A stretch of 64,000 nucleotides of DNA, from NCBI RefSeq assembly GCF_000455325.1, contig NZ_HG322952.1:312053-376052 (forward strand). Direction: 5' to 3'. How positions within the stretch are numbered: position 1 is the stretch's first letter; the number at the start of each line of letters is the position of its first letter. Shown one piece after another: positions 33,937 through 43,376 of this stretch. This stretch comes from Mycolicibacterium septicum DSM 44393 (GTDB lineage Bacteria > Actinomycetota > Actinomycetes > Mycobacteriales > Mycobacteriaceae). The notes beneath the pieces were generated by a model. The model did not search any database. It saw nothing but the letters and a program-made list of their open reading frames with translations, and was not told where the DNA came from. The position numbers and the translations under genes are program-made.

Positions 33937-35022
33937 CTACTGCGACAGCGCTGCCACCGGGCCGCCGCTGAGCCGACGCCAGGCGTACACCTGGATCAGG
34001 AGGATCAGCGGGATCGCCACGATCAGGCCGAGCCCGCACGGGATCGCGCCGACGATCGCGATGGCGAGCATCACGAGCACCGTGAGCAGCACCGTGCCGA
34101 AGTTGGGCTTCACGAGTTCGAAGCTTGCCTTGACCGCGTCGACTGCCTTGAGGTTGCGGTCCACTGCGGCCACCGTCGTGAACAGGAACAGCACACCGAT
34201 GGCCACATCGGCGATGAAGGACAGCGGCATGGTCAGGAACCAGAGCCCGGGCATGAACATCGTCGGGAGCTGCAACACGAAGTTGACCGCGAACGTGATC
34301 GCACCGACGATCACCGTCGCAAGGATCACGTTGGTGACATTGCGCGGCTTGAAGAACGATCCGATCGACACGGGCTGCCCGTTGGCGATGTCGAGCAGAC
34401 CCGCGGTGTAGGCCGCGGCGATCCACCCGGTGAGGATCAGCATCACGATCCCGCCGATGAACATCACGATGGCACCCGCCACCGAGAGGTTGTTCGACGA
34501 GGCCGCGAAACTGAAGCCGTCTTCATAGCTCTCGTAGCTGCTGGTGGACTCGGGCGACACCGCGGCTGCGATCAGCGTGATGACAACCCAGACGGCAGTT
34601 GACGCCGCCCCGAACACCAGACCCGGGACGATCAGCTCGACCGGATGCTTGAGGAACTTGTTCCAGGCCCAAGAGAACGCGTCACCGATGTTGTAGGGCG
34701 CGACGCCGAAGCCGGGGCCACCGGCGGGCGGGTAGCCCGGGGCCTGATATCCGGGCGGCGGATAGCCGCCGGGGGCCTGATATGCGCCGGGCGGGGGATA
34801 GCCACCGGGCGGTGGGTAGCCGCCACCCTGCGGCGGGGGCGGAGGCGGGTAACCGCCCTGTCCCGGGGGCGGCGGGTAACCACCGGGAGGAGGCGGCGGC
34901 GGGTAGCCACCACCGGGAGGAGGCGGCGGCGGGTAGCCACCTTGCTGAGGCGGAGGCGGAGGCGGATATCCACCCTCTGGCGGCGGCGGGTAATTCCCGG
35001 GCGGGGGCGGTTGATCGGTCAC
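33937..35022 (-). CDS. Proline/glycine-rich polytopic membrane protein
   Basis: A 361-residue protein. I choose the GTG at 35022 (VTDQPPPPGNYPPPP) because AGGAGAG stands eight bases before it; the ATG at 35040 is itself inside that site. Residues 1-105 are PPPPPxGGY-type repeats, followed by six or so membrane helices (about 130-355) in a DUF975/GDPD-like arrangement with YNIGDAFSWAWNKFLKHP before the first helix and VDAVKASFELVKPNF before the last. It resembles Rv2560-type proline- and glycine-rich membrane proteins. Function unknown. The upstream 269-base gap holds two TTGAC motifs but no gene I can support. Confidence 0.83.
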   Translation of the reverse strand: MTDQPPPPGNYPPPPEGGYPPPPPPQQGGYPPPPPPGGGYPPPPPPGGYPPPPGQGGYPPPPPPQGGGYPPPGGYPPPGAYQAPGGYPPPGYQAPGYPPAGGPGFGVAPYNIGDAFSWAWNKFLKHPVELIVPGLVFGAASTAVWVVITLIAAAVSPESTSSYESYEDGFSFAASSNNLSVAGAIVMFIGGIVMLILTGWIAAAYTAGLLDIANGQPVSIGSFFKPRNVTNVILATVIVGAITFAVNFVLQLPTMFMPGLWFLTMPLSFIADVAIGVLFLFTTVAAVDRNLKAVDAVKASFELVKPNFGTVLLTVLVMLAIAIVGAIPCGLGLIVAIPLILLIQVYAWRRLSGGPVAALSQ

Positions 35023-35291
35023 GTCGAAAGCTCTCCTCATCTGCCGATAGCGCTCCGCGTACGGACGCTACTTTCTGCCAGCACCTAGATGTACAGACTG
35101 CTCCACAGGCAGATTACGCACCGTCAACCCCGTTTGACAGGTCAACACGAGCGCATTCGCCGGGCACAGCGGGACGGCCGTCGCCATGGGCGGTGGTGGC
35201 TACTGAGTTTGCCAGCCCTAGGCCAGCTCACCCTAGCTGAGAAGTAGCTGGAGACAAGGTATTCCACGCGGCACGAGGCACCGCGACGTGT

Positions 35292-36686
35292 CTAGTGCCT
35301 GCCGCCGCCCTCGGAGAGGAAGCCGAGCAGATCGTGGCGGGTGAGCACCCCGACGGGCTTGCCCTCCTCGACCACCATCACCGCGTCGCACTCACGCAGC
35401 GTCTTGGCCGCGGTCGAAACCAACTCCCCCGCACCGATCAGCGGCAACGGCGGGCTCATGTGCTCGGCGACCGCATCGGCCAGCTTCGCCCGGCCCTCGA
35501 ACACCGCGGACAGCAGTTCGCGCTCGGACACACTGCCTGCGACCTCGCCCGCCATCACCGGAGGCTCGGCGCCGACCACCGGCATCTGCGAGACGCCGTA
35601 TTCGCGGAGGATGCCGATCGCGTCGCGCACCGTCTCCGACGGGTGGGTGTGCACCAGGTCGGGCAGCGCCCCGGACTTGCCGCGCAGTACGTCGCCGACG
35701 GTCGACTGCTCGATCGAGCCGTCCAGCCGATTGCGCAGGAACCCGTAGGACGACATCCATGCGTCGTTGAAAATCTTTGAGAGATAACCACGTCCGCCGT
35801 CGGGCAGCAGCACCACGACCACCGAGTCCGGGCCGGCCTTGCGGGCCACCTCGATCGCGGCCACCACTGCCATGCCGCAGGATCCACCGACCAGCAGTGC
35901 CTCTTCGCGGGCCAGTCGCCGGGTCATGTCGAACGAATCGTTGTCGGAGACCGCGATGATCTCGTCGGGCACCGAAGGGTCATAGGCCGACGGCCAGAAG
36001 TCTTCGCCGACGCCTTCCACCAGGTAGGGGCGCCCGGTTCCGCCCGAGTACACCGAGCCCTCCGGATCGGCGCCGATGATCTTCACCTTCCCGTCCGATA
36101 CCTCTTTGAGGTAGCGGCCGGTGCCCGTGATGGTGCCGCCGGTGCCCACGCCCGCCACGAAGTGCGTGACCGTGCCGTCGGTGTCGGCCCAGATCTCCGG
36201 ACCCGTCGTCTCGTAGTGGCTTTCCGGACCCATCGGGTTGGAGTACTGGTCGGGCTTCCAGGCGCCGTCGATCTCCTCGACGAGACGGTTGGAGACGCTG
36301 TAGTAGCTGTCCGGGTGGTCCGGCGGCACCGCCGTCGGGCACACCACGACCTCAGCACCGTAGGCGCGCAACACATTCTGCTTGTCCTCGCTGACCTTGT
36401 CGGGGCAGACGAAGATGCACTTGTAACCGCGCGTCTGGGCCACGAGCGCCAGACCGACGCCGGTGTTGCCGGACGTCGGTTCGACGATGGTTCCGCCCGG
36501 CTTGAGCTCACCGCTGGCCTCGGCAGCGTCGATCATCTTGGCCGCGATGCGGTCCTTGGAGCTGCCGCCGGGGTTCAGGTACTCGATCTTGGCCAGGACC
36601 CTGCCGGACCCTTCGGGGACAACTGAGTTCAGCTGGACCAGCGGGGTATTGCCGATGAGCTCACTGATGTGCCTGGCGATGCGCAT
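35292..36686 (-). CDS. cbs: Cystathionine beta-synthase
   Basis: A 464-residue PLP enzyme (match of Rv1077) that condenses serine and homocysteine to cystathionine in reverse transsulfuration. PLP-binding Lys44 lies in NPGGSSKDR and the phosphate loop is in TSGNTGVG; two CBS domains occupy about residues 340-460 and end VGVLTRHDLLGFL. The length and CBS pair separate it from plain cysteine synthases. Probably co-transcribed with lipU, 29 bases upstream. With metB apparently broken in this window, cystathionine formation here would depend on cbs. Confidence 0.94.
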   Translation of the reverse strand: MRIARHISELIGNTPLVQLNSVVPEGSGRVLAKIEYLNPGGSSKDRIAAKMIDAAEASGELKPGGTIVEPTSGNTGVGLALVAQTRGYKCIFVCPDKVSEDKQNVLRAYGAEVVVCPTAVPPDHPDSYYSVSNRLVEEIDGAWKPDQYSNPMGPESHYETTGPEIWADTDGTVTHFVAGVGTGGTITGTGRYLKEVSDGKVKIIGADPEGSVYSGGTGRPYLVEGVGEDFWPSAYDPSVPDEIIAVSDNDSFDMTRRLAREEALLVGGSCGMAVVAAIEVARKAGPDSVVVVLLPDGGRGYLSKIFNDAWMSSYGFLRNRLDGSIEQSTVGDVLRGKSGALPDLVHTHPSETVRDAIGILREYGVSQMPVVGAEPPVMAGEVAGSVSERELLSAVFEGRAKLADAVAEHMSPPLPLIGAGELVSTAAKTLRECDAVMVVEEGKPVGVLTRHDLLGFLSEGGGRH

Positions 36687-36715
36687 GCGTCAATGGTCTC
36701 AGGCCCGCCGAAACC

Positions 36716-37753
36716 TCACCAGGTGGCCTCTCGAATGTATTCGCCGATCTGGCGCAACGAGCGCTTCGCTTCGGACACCAGAGGCGACGCGAGCTGGAAG
36801 ACATGCATCTGACCGGGCCAGATCCGGAGCTCGACGGGAACCCCGGCGGCGGCCAGCATGTGCGCGGCCTTTCGCGCATCGCTGAGCAGAACCTCCGAGC
36901 CCGACGCGTGGATCAGCGTGCGGGGCAGACCGGACTCGACATGGTCGAGCGGTTCATAGACCTGTTCGCCCTTGCGCTTGGCTGCCGCCTCGATCAGTTC
37001 GACGAGGGCGTCGAAGGCCTTGGCGGGGAACATCGCGTCAGTGTGCATGTTCGGGTGGTTGGCCCGTGACTCGTTGTCGATCTCGAACAGCGGCGACATC
37101 GTCACCAGCGCGGCGGGCATCTCGCCCTCGTCGACCAGGCGCTCGGCCAGCGCCAGCGACAGGTAGCCGCCCGCGGAGTCGCCGGCCAGCACGATCTGGT
37201 CCGGCTCGTAGCCGGTCATCCGCAGCCAGCGGTAGGCGTCGTAACAGTCGTCCATCGCGGTGCCCACCGAGTGCTTGGGCACCATCCGGTAGTCGACTAC
37301 GAGCACCGGACTGTCGGCGTACCCCGAGAGCGCCGTGACGATCCCGGAGTGCGTGTTGGCCCCGCAGGCCAGGAACGCACCGCCGTGCAGGTACAGGATG
37401 ACGCTGCGTTTCCCGTCGGCCGGCAGCACACCGTCGGCGCGCACCAGCTGCGCCTTGCAGTTGGGCAGCGCGATGGTGGCCTTGATGGTCCCGGGCACGG
37501 GACGGATCAGCCGGGCGGCGAAATTGACCAGCCCGAACGGCCACGGCAGATGCGGTACGTGGCTACCAATTGCCAAGGTCGGCTTGATTGTCAGCATGGC
37601 CGCCAGCGAAACCAATCGCCCTGCCAGGCTCGGGCCGTCCTCGACCACCTCGACGGGCGCGCCGTCACTGACCGGAAACCTACGCCCGCGGAGGGCCCTA
37701 GCTGGGGTTATTCCAGCATGATGAGACCTGGCTACCTTGCTCGGTGCAGTCAT
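36716..37753 (-). CDS. lipU: HSL-family esterase/lipase LipU
   Basis: A 345-residue alpha/beta-hydrolase of the hormone-sensitive lipase family (match of Rv1076). The oxyanion HGG lies in YLHGGAFLACG, the nucleophile serine in AGDSAGGYLS, and the acid and histidine near SEVLL and GQMHVFQL. The ATG at 37753 follows AGGA by 10 bases; two GTG codons just upstream are too close to that site. No signal peptide. Family members hydrolyse short acyl esters. The 192-base upstream gap is unusually AT-rich and contains the promoters of this gene and the divergent SGNH hydrolase. Confidence 0.9.
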   Translation of the reverse strand: MTAPSKVARSHHAGITPARALRGRRFPVSDGAPVEVVEDGPSLAGRLVSLAAMLTIKPTLAIGSHVPHLPWPFGLVNFAARLIRPVPGTIKATIALPNCKAQLVRADGVLPADGKRSVILYLHGGAFLACGANTHSGIVTALSGYADSPVLVVDYRMVPKHSVGTAMDDCYDAYRWLRMTGYEPDQIVLAGDSAGGYLSLALAERLVDEGEMPAALVTMSPLFEIDNESRANHPNMHTDAMFPAKAFDALVELIEAAAKRKGEQVYEPLDHVESGLPRTLIHASGSEVLLSDARKAAHMLAAAGVPVELRIWPGQMHVFQLASPLVSEAKRSLRQIGEYIREATW

Positions 37754-37933
37754 CGTCACCACTTCCTACGTCTTTGTAGTGCTAGGTGAGCTTCGTCACT
37801 CAGACAACCCGGGTAACTTAGCTTGACATCCGTAAACAGTTCAACAGTCAAATAAACTGAATTGATACCGGACTTGATACAGCACCGTGATCGCCACGCT
37901 GAAGCGCCACGCAGACAACCCGTCCGATCGCCT

Positions 37934-37939
37934 TAGACT
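37934..37939 (+). promoter_or_regulatory. -10 element of the SGNH hydrolase gene
   Basis: TAGACT ends six bases before the GTG at 37946, so the mRNA is probably leaderless; no Shine-Dalgarno sequence is present. Confidence 0.5.
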
Positions 37940-37945
37940 GATCAC

Positions 37946-38920
37946 GTGGGTTCAAGCCGAAGTGCTCCTCACGTGCGCGTCCCGCGCCGTTCGACAATCG
38001 CCCTCGCCGCTGCGGCGACGCTGGCGTCTACCGGATCGGCCTATATCGGAGCACGCAACCTGCTCAGTGGGCAGGCTGACAAGGCACGTCAGGTCATACC
38101 CAAGTCCTGGGACATCCCGCCCCGCGCCGACGGCGTGTACCTCCCCGGTGGCGGGCCGGTCGAGAAATGGGAACGCGGAGTCCCGTTCGACCTGCATCTG
38201 ATGATCTTCGGCGACTCCACGGCCACCGGATACGGCTGCCGCGTGCCCGACGAGGTGCCGGGAGTGCTGATCGCGCGCGGCGTGGCCGAGCAGTTCGGCA
38301 AACGAGTCCGCTTGAGCACCAAGGCGATTGTCGGCGCCACGTCCAAGGGCTTGTCCGGCCAGATCGACGCCATGTTCGTCGCGGGTCCGCCGCCGGATGC
38401 CGCCGTGATCATGATCGGCGCCAACGACATCACCAAACCCAACGGCATCGGGCCGTCGGCGCGACGGGTCGGCGACGCCGTCCGCCGGTTACGGGCGGCG
38501 GGAGCCGTCGTCGTGGTCGGCACCTGCCCTGACTTCGGGGTGATCACCGCCATCCCTCAACCGTTGCGCACCGTCGCGCGCAACCTCGGCCTGCGCCTTG
38601 CCCGCGCCCAGGCCGGCGCCGTGCGAGCGGCCGGCGGCATACCCGTGCCGTTCTCCGATCTCCTGGCCCGGGACTTCCACAAGGCCCCTGACCTGCTGTT
38701 CTCCGAGGACATGTTCCATCCGTCGGCGGCCGGATACGCACTGGCGGCCAAGCAGTTGCTGCCCGCGCTGTGCACTCTCCTCGGCGAGTGGGACGGTGAC
38801 GCGGCGCTGGAATCGGGAGCCGCCGACACCGGGACGCTGCTGACCCGCCTGGGCAGTGTCAGCAGGCTGTGGCGCCGCTCAACCGGGGTGCCCGCACCCA
38901 TCGTGGTACCCGCGGGCTAG
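37946..38920 (+). CDS. SGNH/GDSL hydrolase (Rv1075c-like)
   Basis: A 324-residue GDSL esterase. The start is the GTG at 37946, supported by a -10 element six bases upstream. A basic, then hydrophobic N-terminus (STIALAAAATLASTGSAYIGA, about 16-36) acts as a signal or anchor, so the enzyme probably works outside the membrane. Catalytic blocks are IFGDSTATGYG (Ser), IGANDITKP (Asn) and the Asp/His pair in EDMFHPSAAGY. The M. tuberculosis counterpart has esterase activity (family knowledge). Divergent from lipU, followed by fadA3. Confidence 0.9.
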   Translation: MGSSRSAPHVRVPRRSTIALAAAATLASTGSAYIGARNLLSGQADKARQVIPKSWDIPPRADGVYLPGGGPVEKWERGVPFDLHLMIFGDSTATGYGCRVPDEVPGVLIARGVAEQFGKRVRLSTKAIVGATSKGLSGQIDAMFVAGPPPDAAVIMIGANDITKPNGIGPSARRVGDAVRRLRAAGAVVVVGTCPDFGVITAIPQPLRTVARNLGLRLARAQAGAVRAAGGIPVPFSDLLARDFHKAPDLLFSEDMFHPSAAGYALAAKQLLPALCTLLGEWDGDAALESGAADTGTLLTRLGSVSRLWRRSTGVPAPIVVPAG

Positions 38921-38964
38921 TTTCAATCTGAGTTTTCTAAGCCATTCGATTAGCAGGAGCCGTC

Positions 38965-40182
38965 ATGCCTGAAGCCGTCATCGTTGCCACTGCCCGCTCT
39001 CCGATCGGCCGGGCCGTCAAGGGCTCACTGGCCACCATGCGTCCCGACGACCTGGCCGCGCAGATGGTGCGCGCCGTGTTGGACAAGGTGCCGTCGCTGG
39101 ATCCCAAGGACATCGACGACCTGATGATGGGCTGCGCCCAGCCCGCCGGTGAAGCCGGCTACAACATCGCCCGCGCCGTGGCCGTCGAGCTCGGCTACGA
39201 CTTCCTGCCCGGCACCACCGTCAACCGGTACTGCTCGTCGTCGCTGCAGACCACCCGGATGGCCTTCCACGCCATCAAGGCCGGCGAGGGTGACGTGTTC
39301 ATCTCCGCGGGTGTCGAGACGGTCTCCCGCTTCGGCGTCGGTGCCGCCGACGGTGCCCCCAACAGCAAGAACGCGCTGTTCGAAGAGGCGCAGGCCCGCA
39401 CGATCACGCAGGCCGAGGGCGACATCAAGTGGCATGACCCGCGCGAAGACGGCCTCATCCCGGACGTCTACATCGCCATGGGCCAGACCGCCGAGAACGT
39501 CGCCACCTTCACCGGTATCAGCCGGGAGGACCAGGACCACTGGGGCGTGCGGTCGCAGAACCGCGCCGAAGAGGCCATCAAGAACGGATTCTTCGAGCGC
39601 GAGATCGTTCCCGTCACGCTGCCCGACGGCACCGTGGTCTCCACCGATGACGGCCCGCGCGCCGGCACCACCTACGACAAGATCAGCCAGCTCAAGCCGG
39701 TGTTCCGGCCCAACGGCACCATCACCGCGGGCAACGCGTGTCCGCTGAACGACGGTGCCGCCGCCGTCGTCATCATGAGCGACACCAAGGCCAAGGAGCT
39801 GGGGCTGACCCCGCTGGCGCGCATCGTCTCCACCGGCGTCTCGGGCCTGTCCCCGGAGATCATGGGCCTGGGCCCGATCGAGGCCATCAAGAAGGCCCTC
39901 GGCAAGGCAGGCAAGAAGATCTCCGACATCGACCTGGTCGAGATCAACGAGGCCTTCGCCGTGCAGGTGCTCGGCTCGGCCCGTGAACTCGGCATCGACG
40001 AGGACAAGCTGAATGTCTCCGGCGGCGCGATCGCGCTGGGCCACCCGTTCGGCATGACCGGTGCCCGCATCACCGCCACGCTGCTGAACAACCTGTCCAC
40101 CTACGACAAGACCTTCGGCGTCGAGTCCATGTGTGTCGGTGGCGGCCAGGGTATGGCGATGGTTGTGGAGCGCCTCTCCTAA
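38965..40182 (+). CDS. fadA3: Acetyl-CoA acetyltransferase / thiolase FadA3
   Basis: A 405-residue thiolase (match of Rv1074c). The acyl-accepting Cys90 lies in NRYCSSSLQ, the histidine in ALGHPFGMTGAR and the second cysteine in MCVGGGQG. It would cleave 3-ketoacyl-CoA in fatty acid degradation or run the reverse condensation; substrate length is not evident. The ATG follows AGGAG. Full length for the family; cytoplasmic. Confidence 0.94.
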   Translation: MPEAVIVATARSPIGRAVKGSLATMRPDDLAAQMVRAVLDKVPSLDPKDIDDLMMGCAQPAGEAGYNIARAVAVELGYDFLPGTTVNRYCSSSLQTTRMAFHAIKAGEGDVFISAGVETVSRFGVGAADGAPNSKNALFEEAQARTITQAEGDIKWHDPREDGLIPDVYIAMGQTAENVATFTGISREDQDHWGVRSQNRAEEAIKNGFFEREIVPVTLPDGTVVSTDDGPRAGTTYDKISQLKPVFRPNGTITAGNACPLNDGAAAVVIMSDTKAKELGLTPLARIVSTGVSGLSPEIMGLGPIEAIKKALGKAGKKISDIDLVEINEAFAVQVLGSARELGIDEDKLNVSGGAIALGHPFGMTGARITATLLNNLSTYDKTFGVESMCVGGGQGMAMVVERLS

Positions 40183-40200
40183 TTTTGTTTTTCGCCGACC

Positions 40201-40246
40201 GTGCACTCAGATCGTGAATTCACGCAATCTCACGATCTGAGTGCAC
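40201..40246. terminator. 16-base perfect inverted repeat at the 3' end of the DUF559-like gene
   Basis: GTGCACTCAGATCGTG (40201-40216) pairs exactly with 40231-40246 around a 14-base loop. The right arm encodes the last residues of the convergent DUF559-like protein, and the stop codon lies in the loop. Confidence 0.6.
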
Positions 40247-41095
40247 AGTCGCGGTCCAAGCCCGGGCAACTCGCCCGAGAACATCTGCAGTCGAGTGCCG
40301 CTTGGCGACTCTGACTCGCGTCCAGCCGAGCTCATCGAGATCCTCTGAGCGAACAATGTCGTGGGCGAACTGCCCTGGGTCCAGACGATGGTGGTCACCG
40401 TCGTACTCCACAGCCAGCCTGTGTTCTTCCCACCCCATGTCGAGGTAGTACCGCCGACACCCGTCGACGCTCGTCACGGGAATCTGTGTCATCGGTCGCG
40501 GATACCCGGCCCGAATCAGCAAGAGCCGCAGCCACGTTTCCCTCGGCGATTGTGAACCCGGATCGTAAAGTTCGAGCGCACTGACCAACTGCCGCATTCC
40601 ACGGGCGCCTCGATGCCTCTCCATGGCGAATGCCAACACGTCGTCGGCCCTCAATCGCGTGGCATTGCCGAGCGCGTCAAGACGCGCAACCGCATCATCG
40701 AGGTTTCTACGCCTGCCTATGTCGAATGCCGTCCGCACCAGTGTGGTGAGCGGAAGGCCGCGACGTTCGGTCACTTCGTCGTCGGCGAGTTCGCCCACCT
40801 TGTGTGTGACGATGCCGCGCGGCGGCCGACGATTCCGCCAGATCAACTCGATCGGCAGCGTGCCGTCGACGTACTGAGCACCGTGCAGCGCTGACGCGCT
40901 GAGTCCTGCCACCACTCCCCCGCGACGCGACCACAACCAGGCCGCAGTTGCCCGATCGTGAATCGTCATCTCGACATCGCGCAGGGTGTAGACATCCGGG
41001 AACACAGCGGTGAAAGGCCCACTGCGACTGCGTAGGTGGTGCTTGCGCACCAACCCCGCCGCGACGGCCTCACTGCCGACGAATGGAGTGCGCAT
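40220..41095 (-). CDS. AbiEi/DUF559-like protein
   Basis: A 291-residue protein of a family common in mycobacteria. The N-terminal part resembles the winged-helix AbiEi antitoxin-like domain (AAGLVRKHHLRSRSGPFTAVFPDVYTL) and the C-terminal part the DUF559/Vsr-like endonuclease fold: YYLDMGWEEHRLAVEYDGDHH with the Asp, Glu and the Asp of EYDGD, then LGWTRVRVAKRH. Such proteins are annotated as hypothetical or as toxin-antitoxin-like; no toxin partner is adjacent. It is framed by two long perfect inverted repeats, and the left one encodes its final residues. Confidence 0.75.
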   Translation of the reverse strand: MRTPFVGSEAVAAGLVRKHHLRSRSGPFTAVFPDVYTLRDVEMTIHDRATAAWLWSRRGGVVAGLSASALHGAQYVDGTLPIELIWRNRRPPRGIVTHKVGELADDEVTERRGLPLTTLVRTAFDIGRRRNLDDAVARLDALGNATRLRADDVLAFAMERHRGARGMRQLVSALELYDPGSQSPRETWLRLLLIRAGYPRPMTQIPVTSVDGCRRYYLDMGWEEHRLAVEYDGDHHRLDPGQFAHDIVRSEDLDELGWTRVRVAKRHSTADVLGRVARAWTATVHSDREIA

Positions 41096-41182
41096 CGTCC
41101 TACCTTCACCCCACCAACCTGACGCTGGCTCAACCGATTACGACATCTGGGGATGAACTGCACGCTGTGGATAGCCCACCGA

Positions 41183-41244
41183 CGCCGAGTGTGCGCTGAG
41201 AGTGTGAAATCGCCCGAATTCACACTCTCAGCGCACACTCGGCG
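41183..41244. repeat. 26-base perfect inverted repeat upstream of the DUF559-like gene
   Basis: CGCCGAGTGTGCGCTGAGAG and six more bases (41183-41208) pair perfectly with 41219-41244 around a 10-base loop. It lies in the intergenic gap between the BI-1 gene terminator and the DUF559-like gene and shares its TGCRCTSAGA..GTGAA pattern with the dyad at 40201. Confidence 0.65.
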
Positions 41245-41260
41245 CCTCGGCGCAAAAGAA

Positions 41261-41288
41261 AAAGGCGCCCGCAATCGCGGACGCCTTT
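41261..41288 (-). terminator. Rho-independent terminator of the BI-1 gene
   Basis: On the minus strand AAAGGCGTCCGC and GCGGGCGCCTTT form a stem with a four-base loop, followed by a T-rich run (TTTTTCTTTT). It follows the stop at 41304 by 16 bases. It is the most classical terminator in the window. Confidence 0.85.
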
Positions 41289-41303
41289 CTCGGGGCAGGG
41301 TTG

Positions 41304-42152
41304 CTAGTCGTTGTTGAAGTACGACAGCAACCGCAGGATCTCGATGTACAGCCAGACCAGGGTGACGGTCAGGCCCAGGGCGATGCCCCACGCGGCCTTC
41401 TCCGGCGCGCCGGCACGGACCATCTGGTCGGCGGCGTCGAAGTCGATCAGGAAGCTGAACGCCGCCAGGCCGATGCACAGCAGCGAGAAGCCGATGGCGA
41501 GCATGCCGCCGTCACGCAGGCCCAGGCCCGCACCGCCGCCGACGCCGAAGATCGCGAGCACGAAGTTGAGCAACATCAGCGCCAGGACGCCGAACATGCC
41601 GGCGACGATCATGCGGGTGAACTTGGGTGTCACGCGGATGGCGCCGGTCTTGTAGACGACCAGCATGCCGAAGAACACGCCCATGGTGCCGACGATCGCC
41701 TGCGCGATCATGCCGACGCCGCCGACCGAGGTGATGTTGGCGATGATGAACGAAATGGCACCGAGGAACAGGCCCTCCAGCGCCGCGTAGCTCAGCACGA
41801 TGGCCGGGCTGTCCTGCTTGCGGCCGAACGTCGCGACGAGGACGAGCGCCAATCCGCCGAGCGCGCCCACGAGGGCGAACGGCGTCGCCAGCGCGAGGTT
41901 GCCTGCCACCAGCACGTAGGAGATGACTCCGACGACCGACAGCACAGCGAGGGTGATGCCGGTCTTGGTGACGACGTCATCGATGGTCAGCGGCCGAGAA
42001 ACACCGGTCTGCGGCTGCTCGAGGTACTCCTGCGCGTAGGGCTGCGCATGCACCTGCTGTGCACCGTAGCCTGCGGCTCCGGTACCGAATTGTGCGTATC
42101 CGCCCTGCTGCTTCGGCAGGCTGCGGAATACCGGGTTGCTGGATTCGCGCAC
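41304..42152 (-). CDS. Bax inhibitor-1/YccA family membrane protein
   Basis: A 282-residue integral membrane protein with seven hydrophobic segments between about residue 75 and 275, after a Gly/Gln/Tyr-rich cytoplasmic N-terminus (QQGGYAQFGTGAAGYGAQ). The closing helix FSFLIDFDAADQM carries the acidic residues conserved in the family, which forms pH-dependent calcium channels in other bacteria. Match of Rv1072-type protein. The start is a GTG with AGGAGAGG upstream. It ends at a strong terminator. Confidence 0.88.
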   Translation of the reverse strand: MRESSNPVFRSLPKQQGGYAQFGTGAAGYGAQQVHAQPYAQEYLEQPQTGVSRPLTIDDVVTKTGITLAVLSVVGVISYVLVAGNLALATPFALVGALGGLALVLVATFGRKQDSPAIVLSYAALEGLFLGAISFIIANITSVGGVGMIAQAIVGTMGVFFGMLVVYKTGAIRVTPKFTRMIVAGMFGVLALMLLNFVLAIFGVGGGAGLGLRDGGMLAIGFSLLCIGLAAFSFLIDFDAADQMVRAGAPEKAAWGIALGLTVTLVWLYIEILRLLSYFNND

Positions 42153-42313
42153 CGTCGGGTTCCTCTCCTATGAGATGTTCGCTTACGAACTAGTAGCTCA
42201 ACGATCGATGTTCCTGGCGGGTTCCCGGCGAGGCCAAAAGACTCCCAGGAAACTTCCAGGTTTGATCTTGAGGCAAACCCTACCCGTAGCGCACCGTCCC
42301 TGGGGGCCCGAAC

Positions 42314-42319
42314 TAGATT
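42314..42319 (+). promoter_or_regulatory. -10 element of the echA9 operon
   Basis: TAGATT ends seven bases before the GTG at 42327, consistent with a leaderless mRNA starting at the GTG; no ribosome binding site is present. Confidence 0.5.
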
Positions 42320-42326
42320 GCAACTC

Positions 42327-43376
42327 GTGACAGAAAACGAGGACGTCCTAGTAAGTGTCCGCAACGGCGTCGGCATCCTCACGCTGAACCGGCCCAAGGC
42401 GATCAACTCGCTCAACGATGCGATGGTCGCGGGCATGTCCGAGGCGCTGCACGCCTGGGAGAACGACGACACAGTTCACACCGTGCTGCTCACCGGTTCC
42501 GGCGAACGCGGCCTGTGCGCGGGCGGCGACGTGGTGGCGCTCTATCACAGCGCCAAGGAGGGCGGCGCCGACGCGCGTCGGTTCTGGTACGACGAATACC
42601 TGCTCAACGCCTACATCGGCAGCTATCCCAAGCCGTACGTGGCGTTGATGGACGGCATCGTGATGGGCGGCGGCGTTGGCGTCGCATCCCATGGCAGCGT
42701 CCGCATCGCCACCGACACCACGAAGATGGCGATGCCCGAGGTCGGCATCGGCTTCATCCCCGACGTCGGTGGCACCTATCTGCTGTCACGGGCTCCCGGT
42801 GCGCTGGGATTGCACGCCGCGCTCACCGGTGCACCGTTCTCCGGGGCCGACGCGATCGCCATGGGTTTCGCCGATCACTACGTGCCACACGACAAGTTGG
42901 CCGACTTCACGGAGTCCCTCATCGCCGACGGCGTTCAGAACGCCCTGGCCACCTATGCCCTCGAACCGCCCGCGAGCCCGCTGCTGGATCAGCGCGGCTG
43001 GATCGACGAGTGCTACGCGGGCGAGAACGTCGCCGACATCCTCGCCGCGCTGGGCGGCCACGACGCAACCGCTGCCCACGATGCCGCCAAGCTCATCGCC
43101 ACCCGCTCCCCCATCGCCCTGGCCGTCACGCTCGAAGCGGTGCGCCGCGCGGCCGGGCTGGAGACACTGGAGGACGTGCTGCGCGAGGAATACCGGACCT
43201 CGTGCGCGTCGGTGAAATCCCATGATTTCGTCGAGGGCATCCGGGCCCAGCTCGTCGACAAGGACCGCAACCCGCAGTGGTCCCCCGCCTCGATCGCAGC
43301 GGTCACCCCCGCCGACGTCGAGGCGTACTTCATTCCGGCAGACCCCGACCTGACCTTCCAGGAGGAGAACAAATGA
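42327..43376 (+). CDS. echA9: Enoyl-CoA hydratase/isomerase family, 3-hydroxyisobutyryl-CoA hydrolase type
   Basis: A 349-residue crotonase-fold protein (match of Rv1071c). I choose the GTG at 42327 because a -10 element stands seven bases upstream. The length, longer than true hydratases, and the blocks ERGLCAGGDVVALYH, MGGGVGVASHG and PEVGIGFIPDVGGTYLLSR fit 3-hydroxyisobutyryl-CoA hydrolases of valine catabolism. The stop overlaps echA8 by four bases, so the genes are translationally coupled. Cytoplasmic. Activity is inferred from family. Confidence 0.9.
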   Translation: MTENEDVLVSVRNGVGILTLNRPKAINSLNDAMVAGMSEALHAWENDDTVHTVLLTGSGERGLCAGGDVVALYHSAKEGGADARRFWYDEYLLNAYIGSYPKPYVALMDGIVMGGGVGVASHGSVRIATDTTKMAMPEVGIGFIPDVGGTYLLSRAPGALGLHAALTGAPFSGADAIAMGFADHYVPHDKLADFTESLIADGVQNALATYALEPPASPLLDQRGWIDECYAGENVADILAALGGHDATAAHDAAKLIATRSPIALAVTLEAVRRAAGLETLEDVLREEYRTSCASVKSHDFVEGIRAQLVDKDRNPQWSPASIAAVTPADVEAYFIPADPDLTFQEENK

